DNA of 8,571 nt, taken from positions 1 through 8,571 of the forward strand of contig JAQGLD010000127.1 in the NCBI GenBank assembly GCA_028293055.1, in the 5' to 3' direction. The notes under the pieces were generated by a model. That model was not told where the DNA came from, did not search any database, and saw nothing but the letters and a program-made list of their open reading frames with translations. The first letter of the stretch is position 1; each line of letters starts with the position of its first letter. Below, piece after piece: positions 1-7,125 of the stretch. The position numbers and the translations under genes were made by a program. Origin of the DNA: Alphaproteobacteria bacterium (GTDB lineage Bacteria; Pseudomonadota; Alphaproteobacteria; Sphingomonadales; Sphingomonadaceae).

Positions 1-227
1 CGGGCGGCGACCTGATTTCGCCAATGCCGGGCCGGGTTATCGCGGTCGATGTCAGCCAGGGCGAGACGGTGACGAAGGGCCAGAAGCTGGTCACGCTCGA
101 GGCGATGAAGATGGAGCACAGCCTGACCGCGCCGTTCGACGGGGTGGTGACGCTGCTCGATGCCAAAGAAGGTGCGCAGGTCAGCGAGGGGACATTGCTG
201 GCTCGGGTTGAGGAGGGGGAGGCATGA
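1..227 (+). CDS. Acyl-CoA carboxylase alpha subunit, C-terminal biotin carrier domain (5' partial)
   Basis: This is the last 74 residues of a biotin-dependent acyl-CoA carboxylase alpha subunit (acetyl-, propionyl- or methylcrotonyl-CoA type). The reading frame is already open at base 3 and enters through GGDLISPMPGRV, so the start lies off the left edge and the internal ATG at 24 is not the true start. The visible part is a biotinyl/lipoyl domain: the PMPGRV entry, the biotinylation motif EAMKMEH around bases 100-120 (the second K of AMKM would carry biotin), and a closing strand rich in V, L and E. In the family this domain carries the carboxyl group between the biotin carboxylase and carboxyltransferase sites in the cytoplasm. 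The substrate cannot be read from this fragment. The following MaoC and CitE-like genes suggest branched-chain or short-chain acyl-CoA catabolism, but that is inference. It ends in TGA at 225-227. Confidence 0.92.
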   Translation, partial: GGDLISPMPGRVIAVDVSQGETVTKGQKLVTLEAMKMEHSLTAPFDGVVTLLDAKEGAQVSEGTLLARVEEGEA

Positions 228-235
228 GAATCTTT

Positions 236-317
236 CGTCATCCCGGCGAAGGCCGGGATCCCAGGACCAGATGTGGCGGCGCGGCTCGACAAGCCCCCGG
301 CCTGCGCCGGGGTGACG
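236..317 (+). repeat. Composite palindromic (REP-like) element, copy 1
   Basis: This 82-base element starts CGTCATCCC and ends GGGGTGACG, so its ends are inverted copies of each other. The left arm forms a perfect hairpin of 8 bp (240-247 with 252-259) around a GAAG loop. The right arm forms a perfect 7-bp hairpin (295-301 with 306-312) around CTGC. The left 25 bases match the reverse complement of the right 25 bases at 21 positions. It fills nearly all of the gap between the carboxylase gene and the MaoC gene and ends 10 bases before the maoC ATG. Copy 2, at 8353-8455, has the same orientation and also shares the inner core GGCTCGAC(A/G)AG just before the right hairpin, so the two-armed unit probably moves as a whole. 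There is no T tract, so I do not call it a terminator. No transposase is visible. Confidence 0.85.
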
Positions 318-327
318 CGGTAGCGCC

Positions 328-792
328 ATGACAGGCCGCTTCTACGACGAATGGGCGATCGGCGATCGGCTCAGCCATCAGCCGCACCGCACCGTCACCG
401 AGACGGACAATGTCCTGGTATCGGCGCTGACCCACAATCCGCAGCCGCTTCATCTCGATTCCGAATATGCCGCGGGGACGGAGTTCGGTCGCATCGTCGT
501 CAACGGCACCTACACATTCGCCCTGATGGTCGGCCTGTCGGTCGGCGACACCACGCTGGGGACTCTCGTCGCCAATCTCGGCTACGACAAGTTGCGGATG
601 CCCAAGCCGGTCTTCATCGGCGACACGCTCGGCGCCGAAAGCGAAGTGATCGGTCTCAGGGACAGCAAGTCGCGCCCCGATGCAGGACTGGTCACCTTCG
701 AGCACCGCATGCTCAACCAGCGCGGCGAGCTCGTCTGCATCTGCGAGCGGACCGCCCTGCTGCAGCGGCGGCCGACGCGGGCCGGAGACTGA
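328..792 (+). CDS. MaoC-family hot-dog hydratase/dehydratase
   Basis: The 154-residue product has the length and layout of a single hot-dog MaoC-type enoyl-CoA hydratase: an N-terminal FYDEWAIGD segment, a hydratase-motif region THNPQPLHLD at residues 35-44, then TEFGRIVVNG at 51-60. These enzymes add or remove water across the double bond of acyl-CoA thioesters in the cytoplasm. In classical R-specific hydratases the motif reads (S/T)GDxNPxHxD, and Asp and His are catalytic. Here His42 is kept, but Asn37 stands at the Asp position and Gln39 at the Asn position. I recall similar N-x-x-P-L-H variants among MaoC-like proteins near CoA-ester lyases, but I cannot verify this here. The ATG at 328 is chosen because it starts the conserved N-terminus. 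It has no clear Shine-Dalgarno of its own, since the palindromic repeat ends only 10 bases upstream. The stop is 2 bases before the CitE-like gene. Substrate unknown; candidates are branched C4-C5 enoyl-CoAs. Confidence 0.88.
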   Translation: MTGRFYDEWAIGDRLSHQPHRTVTETDNVLVSALTHNPQPLHLDSEYAAGTEFGRIVVNGTYTFALMVGLSVGDTTLGTLVANLGYDKLRMPKPVFIGDTLGAESEVIGLRDSKSRPDAGLVTFEHRMLNQRGELVCICERTALLQRRPTRAGD

Positions 793-794
793 CG

Positions 795-1631
795 ATGCGA
801 TTGCGCTCCCTTCTCTTCGTCCCCGGAGACCGGCCCGAGCGCATGGAGAAGGCGCTCGGCCTCGGCGCCGACGCGCTCATCCTCGATCTGGAGGATTCGG
901 TCGCTCCCGGTGCCAAGCATCACGCACGGCGCGAGGTTGCCGGGTTCCTCGCAGCCCACCAAGGCGCGAACCTCTGGGTCCGGATCAACCCGATCGGCGG
1001 CCCGGAGGCCGATCGCGACCTCGAGGCGGTACTGGCATCGCATCCCGACGGGATCGTGCTTCCCAAGGCCGAGGGCGGCGCTTCGGTCGACGAGCTTGCT
1101 CGCCGGCTCTCCGCGCTCGGCAATGTCACCAGCCTGATCCTGCCGATCGCGACCGAGACGGCAGCTGCGATGTTCCAACTCGGCTCCTATGCCGGTGCCA
1201 AGCGCCTCGCCGGCCTGACCTGGGGCGCGGAGGATCTCCCGGCCGCGATCGGGGCTGCCGCCGCCCGGGAGGAGGACGGCCGCTATACCCAGCCGATCGA
1301 GCTGGCCCGTTCGCTATGCCTGTACGGCGCCGCCGCTGCTGCTGTCGCGGCGATCGAGACGGTCTATCCGGCCTATCGCGACCTCGACGGGCTCGCGGCT
1401 TATGCCGCGCGCGGCCGCCGCGACGGCTTCAGCGGGATGATGGCGATCCATCCGGCCCAGATCGCTGTGATCAACGCCGCTTTCACCCCGAGCGAGTCGG
1501 AAATTGCCCAGGCGCGCGCGGTGGTTGCGGCCTTCGAGGCCAATCCTGGCGCCGGCGTCCTCTCCCTGGAAGGCAAGATGATCGACCGGCCCCATCTGGT
1601 CCAGGCCCTGCGCATCCTTGCCTCTGCCTAG
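795..1631 (+). CDS. CitE-like CoA-ester lyase (HpcH/HpaI aldolase family)
   Basis: The 278-residue product is a TIM-barrel lyase of the citrate lyase beta/malyl-CoA lyase family, which splits or forms C-C bonds in hydroxyacyl-CoA esters using a divalent metal. Visible family marks are the N-terminal RSLLFVPGDRPERMEKA, the LDLEDSV motif (residues 30-36), VRIN with Arg63, LPKAE with Lys91, and the probable metal ligands Glu121 (ATETAAA) and Asp147 (GAEDLPA). The C-terminus carries GFSGMMAIHPAQI, typical of stand-alone lyases. The ATG at 795 has a GGAG at 784-787, 7 bases upstream, inside the end of the MaoC gene. The frame is open further upstream but lacks family sequence there. A 2-base gap suggests co-translation with the hydratase. 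By analogy to itaconyl-CoA hydratase plus citramalyl-CoA lyase, or mesaconyl-CoA hydratase plus methylmalyl-CoA lyase pairs, it may act on the hydratase product. Family assignment is firm; substrate is not. Confidence 0.92.
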   Translation: MRLRSLLFVPGDRPERMEKALGLGADALILDLEDSVAPGAKHHARREVAGFLAAHQGANLWVRINPIGGPEADRDLEAVLASHPDGIVLPKAEGGASVDELARRLSALGNVTSLILPIATETAAAMFQLGSYAGAKRLAGLTWGAEDLPAAIGAAAAREEDGRYTQPIELARSLCLYGAAAAAVAAIETVYPAYRDLDGLAAYAARGRRDGFSGMMAIHPAQIAVINAAFTPSESEIAQARAVVAAFEANPGAGVLSLEGKMIDRPHLVQALRILASA

Positions 1632-1640
1632 CAGGGCGAC

Positions 1641-2432
1641 GTGGGGACATCCGCCGCCTTGACCGGCCTTGCCGACCGGATCGGGCCTGTCACGGGCTCC
1701 GCGGCGACCGCAGTCGGATTCCTGCTCGGGGCGATCATCGGCAGTTTCCTCGCCGCGACCCTGATCCGCTGGCCGCAGGGCCGGTCGGTGATTCGGGGCC
1801 GTTCGCGTTGCGACCATTGCGGGCGATCGCTCAGCCTGGTCGAGCTGGTCCCGATCCTGTCCTGGCTGGTGCAGAGGGGGAAATGCCGGAAATGCGGCGC
1901 TGCGATCGACCCTCGCCACCTCGCGATCGAGCTCGGCGGAGCGGTCATCGCGGTAACTGCGATCCTCGCCCATCCGCTGCCGCTCGCTTTATTCACCGCC
2001 CTTCTCGGCTGGTGGCTGTTCCTGCTCGCAGCGCTCGACGTCGAATATCAATGGCTGCCGGACCGGCTGACCCTGCCGTTGGTCCCGGCCGGCCTCGCGG
2101 CTGCGGCCATCGGGATCGGGCCGGGGCTCGCCGACCGGCTGATCGGGGCCGCCGCGGGCTTCGCCAGCCTGGCCGCGATCGGCTTCCTCTACCGGCGTAT
2201 CCGCGGCCGCGACGGGCTTGGGGGCGGCGACCCCAAGCTGTTCGCCGCGATCGGAGCCTGGCTGGGCTGGGCCCAGCTCCCCATCGTCCTGCTCGGAGCC
2301 GGCCTGATCGGGCTGGCCGTGCTCACGCTCAGGCGGTTGCGCGGCGGCAAGGTGGCGGCGACCGACCGGCTGCCCCTCGGTGCCCTGATGGCGCTTGCCG
2401 CCTGGCCGATCTGGTTGCTGATCGCCCGCTGA
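1641..2432 (+). CDS. gspO: Prepilin peptidase / N-methyltransferase (A24 family), T2SS GspO
   Basis: This 263-residue inner-membrane aspartic peptidase cuts the leader of type IV prepilin-like proteins after glycine and, in the bifunctional form, methylates the new N-terminal phenylalanine. The N-terminal domain is present: a hydrophobic segment with GSFLAATLIRWP (34-45) followed by a zinc-type cysteine pair set C57xxC60 and C82xxC85. The peptidase domain has LDVEYQWLPDRLTLP (132-146) with Asp133 and Asp141, and GLGGGDPKLFAAIGAWLGW (192-210) with Asp197; the second motif is the usual GxGxGDxK signature. Several hydrophobic helices fill residues 99-260. The GTG start at 1641 has a weak AGGG at 1633-1636 and lies only 9 bases after the CitE-like stop, so gspO may be transcribed with the metabolic genes. 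It directly precedes gspC, and GspG at the right edge is an expected substrate. Confidence 0.93.
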   Translation: MGTSAALTGLADRIGPVTGSAATAVGFLLGAIIGSFLAATLIRWPQGRSVIRGRSRCDHCGRSLSLVELVPILSWLVQRGKCRKCGAAIDPRHLAIELGGAVIAVTAILAHPLPLALFTALLGWWLFLLAALDVEYQWLPDRLTLPLVPAGLAAAAIGIGPGLADRLIGAAAGFASLAAIGFLYRRIRGRDGLGGGDPKLFAAIGAWLGWAQLPIVLLGAGLIGLAVLTLRRLRGGKVAATDRLPLGALMALAAWPIWLLIAR

Positions 2433-2496
2433 CTCCGACTGACCCGATGCGGCACATCGCGCTTGCGCGGCTGGCGAAAAGCTGGGAACCTCGATC

Positions 2497-2553
2497 CGGC
2501 GCTGGAGGCGTCAAAATACTGGCGTAGATGTGCAATTTTCGGCGCCAGCGCCG
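2497..2553. promoter_or_regulatory. Inverted repeat upstream of gspC, possible operator or leader hairpin
   Basis: The 147-base gap between gspO and gspC (2433-2579) contains a perfect 9-bp inverted repeat: CGGCGCTGG at 2497-2505 and CCAGCGCCG at 2545-2553, separated by 39 bases. The spacer holds the only AT-rich patch nearby (CAAAATACT around 2512-2520 and GCAATTTT at 2532-2539). AATACT at 2515-2520 or TAGATG at 2525-2530 could be -10 elements, but neither has a convincing -35 at the right distance. This gap is the natural place for a promoter of the gspCDEFG run. The inverted repeat could be an operator or a structured leader, but in GC-rich DNA a 9-bp repeat could arise by chance. Confidence 0.3.
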
Positions 2554-2567
2554 CCGGGCAGTTGAGT

Positions 2568-2573
2568 GGGGAG
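2568..2573 (+). promoter_or_regulatory. Ribosome binding site that fixes the gspC start
   Basis: GGGGAG stands 6 bases before the ATG at 2580, the best Shine-Dalgarno match in this gap. It supports that ATG over the longer in-frame extension that is open back to a TTG at 2463, whose extra residues show no GspC character. Confidence 0.7.
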
Positions 2574-2579
2574 TCGTTG

Positions 2580-3413
2580 ATGCGTTCAGCCTTGGATCCG
2601 CGTGCGCGCCGGCTGTTGCTGCGCGTCCCGCGTGCCAACGTCTACACCCTGCTCGAGTTGGCCCTGTTGTCGCTGCTCGCGCTTCAATGTGCGCGCCTGT
2701 TCTGGACGATCCTCACTCCGGTCGGTCCGGTCGGCGACTGGCGGACCATGGCGTCGCTGCGGGCCGTTCCGGCGGCTTCGGTGCCGCTCGATTTCGATCC
2801 CTTCTTCCGCCTCGCCCCCCAGGGCGGAGCGGTAGTCGTGACCTCGCTCAGCCTTCAGCTGTTCGGAATCCGCCAGGACGAGGCGACCGGGCGGGGCTCG
2901 GCGATCATCGCCACGCCCGACGGCAAGCAGAGCAGCATCGCGGTCGGCGAGGAAATCGTTCCCGGAGTCCGGCTCAAGTCGGTGGACTTCGACAGCGTCA
3001 CGATCGATCGCGGCGGCACCACGGAACAATTGTTCATGGATCAATCCCAGGGCACGCCGGTGCCCGGCGGTCCGGCTCCGCCCCCGACGGGGCCCGTCAT
3101 GCCGACGCTGGCGCCGCCGCCGGTCGCGACCGCTCCTGTCCCGGCGGGCAATCCGGCAACCGAGATCAATTTCCAGCCGCGCACCAACGGACGGCAGATG
3201 ACCGGAGTCACCGTCTTCCCGCAAGGCAGCGGCAATGCCTTCCGTGCCGCCGGCCTCGCGCCCGGCGACGTGATCATCGCAGCCAATGGCAGACGAATCA
3301 GCTCTCCCGAACAGGCGCGGGATCTCGGCGGCCAGATCGGCTCCGGGCCGATTGTCCTGCAGGTCGAGCGCAACGGCCGAGTCATGACCCTGCGCCCGGG
3401 AAGCCGCCAGTGA
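2580..3413 (+). CDS. gspC: T2SS inner-membrane protein GspC with PDZ domain
   Basis: The 277-residue product is the T2SS clamp protein that joins the inner-membrane platform to the secretin. The order of parts is: a short basic cytoplasmic N-terminus (1-20); one membrane segment (about 21-46, VYTLLELALLSLLALQCARL); a periplasmic homology region (about 87-155) with LQLFGIRQ, GRGSAIIATPDGKQ, AVGEEIVPGVRLKSV and EQLFMDQS; a proline-rich linker (about 159-192); and a C-terminal PDZ domain (about 205-272) with AAGLAPGDVIIAANGRRI. In the family the homology region contacts the N-terminal domains of GspD, and the PDZ domain is linked to substrate recruitment. The start is the ATG at 2580 with GGGGAG 6 bases upstream. 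The stop overlaps the GTG of gspD by 4 bases, which suggests coupled translation. Confidence 0.93.
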   Translation: MRSALDPRARRLLLRVPRANVYTLLELALLSLLALQCARLFWTILTPVGPVGDWRTMASLRAVPAASVPLDFDPFFRLAPQGGAVVVTSLSLQLFGIRQDEATGRGSAIIATPDGKQSSIAVGEEIVPGVRLKSVDFDSVTIDRGGTTEQLFMDQSQGTPVPGGPAPPPTGPVMPTLAPPPVATAPVPAGNPATEINFQPRTNGRQMTGVTVFPQGSGNAFRAAGLAPGDVIIAANGRRISSPEQARDLGGQIGSGPIVLQVERNGRVMTLRPGSRQ

Positions 3414-5632
3414 AGAAGCTTATCGCAGCCCTGGCACTCTCGCTCGCTTTGCCGGCGGCGCCCGCCTGGTCGCAATATGTCGTCAACTTTCGCGAGGCCG
3501 ACATTCGCGCCTTCATCCAGGATGCGGCGCGGGTCACCGGCCGCACCTTCGTTGTCGATCCGCTGGTGCAGGGCAAGGTCTCGGTCGTCACCCAGCGGCC
3601 GCTGTCGCGTTCGGAATATTTCGAGCTCTTCCTGTCGACGCTTCGCGCCAATGCGCTGATTGCGGTGCCGATCGAGGGCGGCGGCTTTCGAATCCAGCCG
3701 GTCGCGACCGCGGTCAGCACCGGGGCCCGCCTAGGCCGACGCGGCAGCCCGAACAATTTCGTCACCGAGATCTTCCGCCTTCGCAGCATCGAAGGCCCGG
3801 CCGCGGTCGAGAGCCTTCGCCCCCTGGTCAGCAAGGACGGCTCGATCACCGCCAACGGGCGGACCGTCATCGTCGCCGATTTCGCCGACAATGTGTCGCG
3901 CATCCGCCAGCTTCTCGCCAGCATCGACCGCGACAACTCGACCGGGCGGATCGTCGCGCTCCACAATGCCGGGGCTCGAGAGATCGCGGCTTCGCTCAAC
4001 GCATTGATGGAGGGCAGCGGCGGGCCAGGCGGCAAGCCGGCGATCGTAGTTCCGGTCGACAGTTCCAACGCGATCGCACTTCGCGGCGACCCGGGCACGG
4101 TCGCCCGCCTCGCCGCGATGGCGGAGGAGCTCGACCGCCGCGCCGCGAGCGGCAGCGAGATCAGGGTGATCTTCCTCGATCATGCCGACGCCGCCCAATT
4201 GCTGCCTGTCCTCCAGCAGCTGGTCGGGCAGGCGGTGACTCCCCCGCCGACCAATCAGGGCTTGCGCCCAACCGCCAACGTTTCATCCTCGCGTACCGGC
4301 TCCGGCCAGCAGACCGCGCAGATGAGCGAGGGCGCGGCGCCGACTCCGCAGCCCAGCAGTCAGGCGGCTGGGCCCAGCGGCAACGGCATCTTCGGCGCCC
4401 GCAACGCCGTCGTCACTCGCTTCGAGGGCGCCAACGCAATCGTTATCGCAGCCCCGGCCGACATCCAGCGCTCGCTCGGCGAGGTTATCCGCCAACTCGA
4501 CACCCGCCGCCGCCAGGTACTGGTCGAGGCGATCATCGTCGAGATTTCGGACACAGCGGCAAAGCAGCTTGGCATTCAATTGCTGTCGGCGCCGATCAAG
4601 GGGACCGGCTCGCCGTTCCTCGTCACCAATTACTCCAACGCCAATCCGAACCTGGCGACGATCGCCGGAGCGATCGCCGCCGACCGGCTGCGCACCTCGA
4701 CGACGACCGTCAACGGGCAGGTCGTGACCACCAACCAGAGCTCCACGATCGCGGACACGTTGCAGCAGGCCGCGGCCCAATCGCTCCTCGCGACCTCGGG
4801 CGGCATCGGCGGGATCGCCTTCCGCGCCGGCGACGCGATCTTCGGAGCCATCATCAACGCGGCGAAATCGGACAGCAAGTCGAACATCTTGTCGACCCCG
4901 TCGATCATGACGCTCGACAATCAGCAGGCCAGCATCCTCGTCGGCCAGGAAATTCCGATCACGACCGGTGAGGCCCTCAGCCAGAATTTCGACAATCAGT
5001 TCCGCACCGTCCAGCGCGAGAATGTCGGCATCACGCTCGAGGTCAAGCCGCAGATCAACGCCGGCGACACGATCAAGCTCGACCTCAGGCAGGAGGTGAG
5101 CTCGATCGCCGGGCCGGTTTCCACCAACGGCAGCGACCTCATCCTCAACAAGCGCGAGATCCGAACGACGATCAGCGTCGACGACGGCGACATCGTCGGA
5201 ATCGGCGGCCTGCTCGACGACAATGAGCGCAAGACGATCCAGGCCATCCCCTTCCTCAGCGACATACCCGTGCTCGGTGCGCTGTTCCGCTCGAAGAGCC
5301 GCAGTCGCGAGAAGACCAATCTGATGGTGTTCATCCGCCCGACCATTCTTCGCACCGCCGAGGACGCCCGTGCGATGACCGAACGGCGCTACGGCTATAT
5401 TCGCGACGACCTCTATCGGCTCCATCCCAACGAGGAGCCGAGCATCGACGAGCTGGTCCGGGAATATATGGGAGCAGTTCCCCCGATTCCGCCGCCGCCG
5501 CCGCCCGGACCCGTCGATCCCGCCACCTATCCGACGACGTCCGGCCCGGTCCGGCCGGGCAGCCGGGTGACCAGGCCGCCCGTCGTGGCGCCACCGGCAG
5601 CTGCGGTCCCCCCGGCAGGTACTCCTCGATGA
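3410..5632 (+). CDS. gspD: T2SS outer-membrane secretin GspD
   Basis: The 740-residue product forms the outer-membrane channel of the T2SS. The GTG start at 3410 overlaps the gspC stop, has GGGAAG at 3398-3403, and begins a clear signal peptide (KKLIAALALSLALPAAPAWS, cleavage near residue 19-22). The frame is open far upstream, but that part is antisense-like filler over gspC. Domains in order: N0 (about 23-98, VVNFREADIRAFIQD); N1 (115-177, FRLRSIEGPAAVESLRPLV); N2 (178-246); N3 (249-372), interrupted by a polar Ser/Pro/Gln linker of about 50 residues (278-327); and the secretin core from about 375, with VGQEIPITTGE (near 508), NVGITLEVKPQI and FLSDIPVLGALFRS (near 615). A final 50-residue tail (691-740) contains 20 prolines and no secretin sequence. 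I see no lipobox. Overlap with gspE is 4 bases (ATGA). Confidence 0.95.
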   Translation: MKKLIAALALSLALPAAPAWSQYVVNFREADIRAFIQDAARVTGRTFVVDPLVQGKVSVVTQRPLSRSEYFELFLSTLRANALIAVPIEGGGFRIQPVATAVSTGARLGRRGSPNNFVTEIFRLRSIEGPAAVESLRPLVSKDGSITANGRTVIVADFADNVSRIRQLLASIDRDNSTGRIVALHNAGAREIAASLNALMEGSGGPGGKPAIVVPVDSSNAIALRGDPGTVARLAAMAEELDRRAASGSEIRVIFLDHADAAQLLPVLQQLVGQAVTPPPTNQGLRPTANVSSSRTGSGQQTAQMSEGAAPTPQPSSQAAGPSGNGIFGARNAVVTRFEGANAIVIAAPADIQRSLGEVIRQLDTRRRQVLVEAIIVEISDTAAKQLGIQLLSAPIKGTGSPFLVTNYSNANPNLATIAGAIAADRLRTSTTTVNGQVVTTNQSSTIADTLQQAAAQSLLATSGGIGGIAFRAGDAIFGAIINAAKSDSKSNILSTPSIMTLDNQQASILVGQEIPITTGEALSQNFDNQFRTVQRENVGITLEVKPQINAGDTIKLDLRQEVSSIAGPVSTNGSDLILNKREIRTTISVDDGDIVGIGGLLDDNERKTIQAIPFLSDIPVLGALFRSKSRSREKTNLMVFIRPTILRTAEDARAMTERRYGYIRDDLYRLHPNEEPSIDELVREYMGAVPPIPPPPPPGPVDPATYPTTSGPVRPGSRVTRPPVVAPPAAAVPPAGTPR

Positions 5633-7125
5633 GCGAGGCCGGGGTCGATCTCGTGGCGCCCCGCCTGCCTTACGGCTTCGCCAAAAGGTTCGGGCTGGCC
5701 GTGGTCGGCGAGGAGGCGGGGCGGCTCAGGCTCGCCATGCGTCAGGGCGCCGATCCCCGCGCCCTGGTCGAGGCGCGGCGGGTCCTCGCCCGAGGGTTCG
5801 AGGTCAGCCCCGCAGGTATGGAAGAGTTCGACCGGATCCTGTCCGAGCGCTATGCGGTCGACGGCCAGGCGGCGGCGGACGCGGCCGGCTCACTCGGCTT
5901 CGGCGACGAGCTCAGCCATCTCGCCAGCGACCTTCCGACCGCCGAGGATCTCCTCGACAGCGCCGACGACGCGCCTGCGATCCGGCTGATCAACGGTATC
6001 ATCGCCGACGCTGCGCGGCGCGGAGTTTCCGACATCCATATCGAGCCCTATGAATCGGGACTTGTAGTCCGGATGCGGATCGACGGCGTGCTTCGCGAGA
6101 CCCTGCGCATGCCCGCCCATGTCGCCTCGGTCGTGGTCAGTCGGATCAAGGTCATGGCCCGGCTCGACATCGCCGAACGCCGGCTTCCACAGGACGGGCG
6201 AATCGGACTGACCCTCGGCGGCAAATTGCTCGACGTGCGGGTCTCCACGCTGCCGAGCCGCGGCGGCGAACGGGTGGTGCTTCGTATCCTCGACAAGGAG
6301 AATGCCGGGATCGGACTCGACTCGCTCGGAATGCCCCAGCGGATACACGATCTCTACCGCCAGGCCTTGGCCGAGCCGAACGGAATCGTCCTGGTCACCG
6401 GCCCGACTGGATCGGGCAAGACGACCAGCCTCTATGCCGGCCTTCGCCTGCTCAACGACGGCAGCCGCAACATCCTCACCGTCGAGGATCCGGTCGAATA
6501 TGCGGTCGATGGGGTCGGCCAGACCCAGGTCAATGCCAAGGTCGGCCTGACCTTCGCCGCCGGGCTCCGCGCGATCCTTCGCCAGGATCCGGACGTGGTC
6601 ATGGTCGGCGAGATTCGCGACCGCGAGACCGCTGAGATTGCGGTCCAGGCCTCGCTCACCGGCCATCTCGTCCTTTCCACCGTACACACCAACGATGCGA
6701 TCGGCGCGATCACCCGGATGCGGGACATGAAGGTCGAGCCCTTCCTGCTCGCCTCCACCGTCCGCGCAGTAATCGCCCAGCGGCTGGTGCGGCGGCTTTG
6801 CATGGTCTGCCGGGAGGCAGGACCGGCCGAGGATGCCGGCGACCTGCTCGGCGTGCCGCGCGACACGATAGTCTACCGCGCCCGCGGCTGCCCCGAATGC
6901 AGCCAGACCGGCTACAAGGGCCGCATCGGCGTGTTCGAGGCGGTCCGCATCGACGATACCATCCGCCGGCTGATCAATGCCGATGCCGACGAATCGGCGA
7001 TCGCCGACCATGCCTTCCGGGCAGCGCCCAATCTCGCGGCGGCCGCGACCGCGCTGGTCGTCGAAGGGGTCACCACTGCCGAGGAAGCGATCCGCATCTC
7101 GCGGCGCGGGAGCGAGAATGTCTGA
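5629..7125 (+). CDS. gspE: T2SS assembly ATPase GspE
   Basis: The 498-residue product is the cytoplasmic hexameric ATPase that drives pseudopilus assembly. It has one N-terminal domain (about 1-110) that in the family docks on GspL, then a linker and the PilT/GspE ATPase core. Visible motifs: the Asp-box region with DIHIEPYESGLVVRMRIDG (about 136-155); Walker A GPTGSGKT (258-265, Lys264); Walker B-type DVVMVGEIRD (322-331, Glu328); the His box GHLVLSTVHTND; and the zinc-binding cysteine pairs C391xxC394 and C421xxC424, typical of GspE and PilB but not PilT. It ends with GYKGRIGVFE and a helical tail. All catalytic residues are present and length is normal. The ATG overlaps the gspD stop by 4 bases with only a weak AGGT at 5617-5620, so translation is probably coupled. 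Confidence 0.96.
   Translation: MSEAGVDLVAPRLPYGFAKRFGLAVVGEEAGRLRLAMRQGADPRALVEARRVLARGFEVSPAGMEEFDRILSERYAVDGQAAADAAGSLGFGDELSHLASDLPTAEDLLDSADDAPAIRLINGIIADAARRGVSDIHIEPYESGLVVRMRIDGVLRETLRMPAHVASVVVSRIKVMARLDIAERRLPQDGRIGLTLGGKLLDVRVSTLPSRGGERVVLRILDKENAGIGLDSLGMPQRIHDLYRQALAEPNGIVLVTGPTGSGKTTSLYAGLRLLNDGSRNILTVEDPVEYAVDGVGQTQVNAKVGLTFAAGLRAILRQDPDVVMVGEIRDRETAEIAVQASLTGHLVLSTVHTNDAIGAITRMRDMKVEPFLLASTVRAVIAQRLVRRLCMVCREAGPAEDAGDLLGVPRDTIVYRARGCPECSQTGYKGRIGVFEAVRIDDTIRRLINADADESAIADHAFRAAPNLAAAATALVVEGVTTAEEAIRISRRGSENV

Noticed and set aside
236..317. Copy 1 read as an intrinsic terminator between the carboxylase and maoC
   Set aside because: The hairpins are strong but no T run follows either, and the element recurs inside a coding region, which fits a mobile repeat better.
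2458..2469. Possible terminator hairpin after gspO (CGCGC-TT-GCGCG)
   Set aside because: The loop would be only two bases and no T tract follows, so it does not look like a Rho-independent terminator.
680..2527. Long plus-strand frame (615 codons) across maoC, the CitE-like gene and gspO
   Set aside because: It is out of frame with three well-supported genes and its product is low-complexity Arg/Pro/Gly sequence.
2463..2579. Longer gspC start at the TTG at 2463
   Set aside because: The extra 39 residues have no GspC character or membrane signal and no good ribosome site; the ATG at 2580 has GGGGAG at ideal spacing.
4283..5425. Long minus-strand open frame over gspD (380 codons)
   Set aside because: It lies wholly opposite the secretin domain of gspD, has the Arg/Asp/Gly-rich composition of GC-rich antisense frames and shows no recognisable domain.
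5890..7011. Long minus-strand open frame over gspE (373 codons)
   Set aside because: It is the antisense shadow of the ATPase core; the plus strand carries intact Walker and zinc motifs, and the minus frame has no family signature.
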